Part shown: one piece after another, positions 62,950-64,000 of the stretch
Numbering within the stretch: the first letter of the stretch is position 1
How the letters are laid out: each line of letters opens with the position of its first letter
From: Maribacter sedimenticola
Lineage (GTDB): Bacteria; Bacteroidota; Bacteroidia; Flavobacteriales; Flavobacteriaceae
DNA length: 64,000 nucleotides
NCBI RefSeq assembly: GCF_900188415.1
Contig: NZ_FZNV01000001.1
Coordinates: 461,501 to 525,500, forward strand
Reading direction: 5' to 3'
Position numbers and translations under genes: made by a program
Notes under the pieces: generated by a model
What the model was told of the DNA's origin: nothing
The model's database searches: none
The model's input: only the letters and a program-made list of their open reading frames with translations

Positions 62950-63983
62950 TGAAAAGAAGAACGTTTGTGAAAAATACAGCTATAGCATCGGCAGGTTTGT
63001 TGGGTTGCGGTAATGTTTCCGCTAATATGTGGGCGTATAAGGATGCCATAATAGGTCATGGCACGCATCAATATAAAATAGACCTTAATTGGGGCGCACT
63101 AAACCCCAGTTACTATCCTGTGAATGATTGCCATGAAATGGTTCAAGATTCTAAGGGGCGCATTTTACTTTTGACCAATCACATAAAAAACAACATCATT
63201 GTTTATGACCGAAATGGTAAATTGTTGGAAACGTGGGGGACGGATTACCCCGGTGCGCATGGTTTAACACTGCATGTAGAGAATGGGGAAGATTTTCTTT
63301 ATATAGCGGACAATACGCGACACGAAGTGGTAAAAACGACCATTGATGGTAAAGTGGTACAGGTTTTTACCTATCCTAAAGAATCCGGAAAATATGAATC
63401 CAAAGATCAATACATACCCACGGAAACGGCTATTGCTGACAATGGGGATGTCTATATAGCAGATGGATATGGAGCACAATTTATTATGCGGTACAATGCC
63501 AAGGGAGAATTGCTGCAAACGTTCGGTGGTAAGGGGGATGAGGACCATCTTTTTCAAAATGCACATGGTCTATGTATCGATACCAGAGAGGGAAAGGAAC
63601 CTGAACTTTTGATTACGGCCAGAAAGCAAAATAAGTTAAAACGGTTTACCATGGATGGTGAGTTTATAGCCAGTATACCTTTGCCAGGGGCATATATCTG
63701 CAGACCGGTCATTAAAGGGGATACTATTTATTTGGCAACAATATGGTCTGGGGATGGTTCTAATGGCACAGGATTTATCTCAATTCTTAACCGGGACAAT
63801 CAATTGATCTCTGCACCGGGAGGATGTGCTCCGGTTTATGAAAATGGCCAGTTAAGACCTATGTATCAAGCAGTGAAGGTCTTTACCCACCCCCATGATG
63901 TATGTGTGGATGACGATGAAAATATCTATGTGGCACAGTGGAATTCAGGAAAAACCTATCCCATTAAATTAAATAGAATATAG
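62949..63983 (+). CDS. NHL-repeat/six-bladed beta-propeller protein with Tat-like signal
   Basis: 344 residues. KRRTFVKNTAIASAG is a Tat-like signal sequence. The mature part shows NHL/SMP-30-like blades: HEMVQDSKGRILLLTNH, YPGAHGLTLHVENGEDFLYIAD, TETAIADNGDVYIADGYG, FTHPHDVCVDDDENIYVAQWNSGKTYP. Repeated acidic and His positions near blade starts could bind metal, as in peptidylglycine-type lyases and SMP-30 enzymes. Its start overlaps the DUF1501 stop, so it is translationally coupled. Could be an enzyme (lactonase- or lyase-like) or a binding protein. Confidence 0.85.
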   Translation: MKRRTFVKNTAIASAGLLGCGNVSANMWAYKDAIIGHGTHQYKIDLNWGALNPSYYPVNDCHEMVQDSKGRILLLTNHIKNNIIVYDRNGKLLETWGTDYPGAHGLTLHVENGEDFLYIADNTRHEVVKTTIDGKVVQVFTYPKESGKYESKDQYIPTETAIADNGDVYIADGYGAQFIMRYNAKGELLQTFGGKGDEDHLFQNAHGLCIDTREGKEPELLITARKQNKLKRFTMDGEFIASIPLPGAYICRPVIKGDTIYLATIWSGDGSNGTGFISILNRDNQLISAPGGCAPVYENGQLRPMYQAVKVFTHPHDVCVDDDENIYVAQWNSGKTYPIKLNRI

Positions 63984-63984
63984 C

Positions 63985-64000
63985 ATGCGCGTAACCCTAT
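63985..64000 (+). CDS. possible start of a further operon gene, cut by window edge
   Basis: An ATG (63985) one base after the preceding stop opens a frame reading MRVTL to the window end. Spacing fits another co-transcribed gene, but only five codons are visible. Confidence 0.3.

Noticed and set aside
1-64000. CRISPR arrays, insertion sequences, prophage or integrase genes
   Set aside because: No transposase, integrase or repeat-spacer pattern was seen.

Overview
The window looks like a chromosome segment of a marine-type Flavobacteriaceae bacterium (Bacteroidota); the genus cannot be fixed from the sequence. The signs are two SusC/SusD pairs, TAnnTTTG-type -7 promoter boxes, weak Shine-Dalgarno sequences, a DnaQ-DnaE fusion polymerase, an S16 protein with a long acidic tail, and low G+C. 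About 70 percent of the window (1-44295) is one large polysaccharide utilization locus (PUL) joined to L-rhamnose catabolism. The rest is ordinary core genome plus two small accessory modules.

Layout. 1-3229 (minus): L-rhamnose isomerase (cut by the left edge) and the rhamnulose-1-phosphate aldolase/lactaldehyde dehydrogenase fusion. 3429-4475 (plus): a GntR-type regulator with a LacI-like sensor domain. 4559-10264 (plus): a CE12-like acetylesterase, a GH2 and a double-domain CE12-like esterase. 26695-10269 (minus): SusC, SusD, PL22-like lyase, DUF4861, GH105, sulfatase, rhamnose mutarotase, GH28, an (alpha/alpha)6-barrel protein and GH115. 32029-26940 (minus): a second SusC/SusD pair. 34709-32286 (minus): GH31. 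34853-44295 (plus): GH106, GH105, an esterase-GH43 fusion and a large GH78. The enzymes point to an acetylated, possibly sulfated, rhamnose- and uronate-rich polymer, with rhamnogalacturonan-I-like pectin as the best guess. Rhamnose released by GH78/GH106 would be epimerised by the mutarotase and broken down by the isomerase-(kinase)-aldolase path.

The most striking signal is in the promoters. Six transcription units (rhaD-rhaI, the CE12 operon, both susC genes, GH31 and the GH106 operon) share a motif close to CAGCATAGTACAGGAT in the same orientation. In every case it starts exactly 31 bp upstream of a TAnnTT(T)-like -7 box and replaces the usual -33 element. This looks like one activator-controlled regulon that couples polymer capture to rhamnose catabolism. 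Both susC leaders also carry a near-palindrome TGTAATCGATTGYA just after the predicted transcription start, as a second operator would.

Right of the PUL: a Gfo/Idh/MocA oxidoreductase, a DUF808 membrane protein, an unrecognised membrane-anchored protein, a 375-bp gene-free stretch full of inverted repeats, a 58-residue polyproline mini-lipoprotein, a TPR histidine kinase with a LuxR-type response regulator, an endonuclease/phosphatase-fold protein, tRNA-Asp, a DUF58 protein, thioredoxin, the DnaQ-DnaE fusion, rpsP-rimM, and an operon of a haem-motif DUF1549/DUF1553 lipoprotein, a DUF1501 protein and an NHL-type beta-propeller that runs off the right edge.
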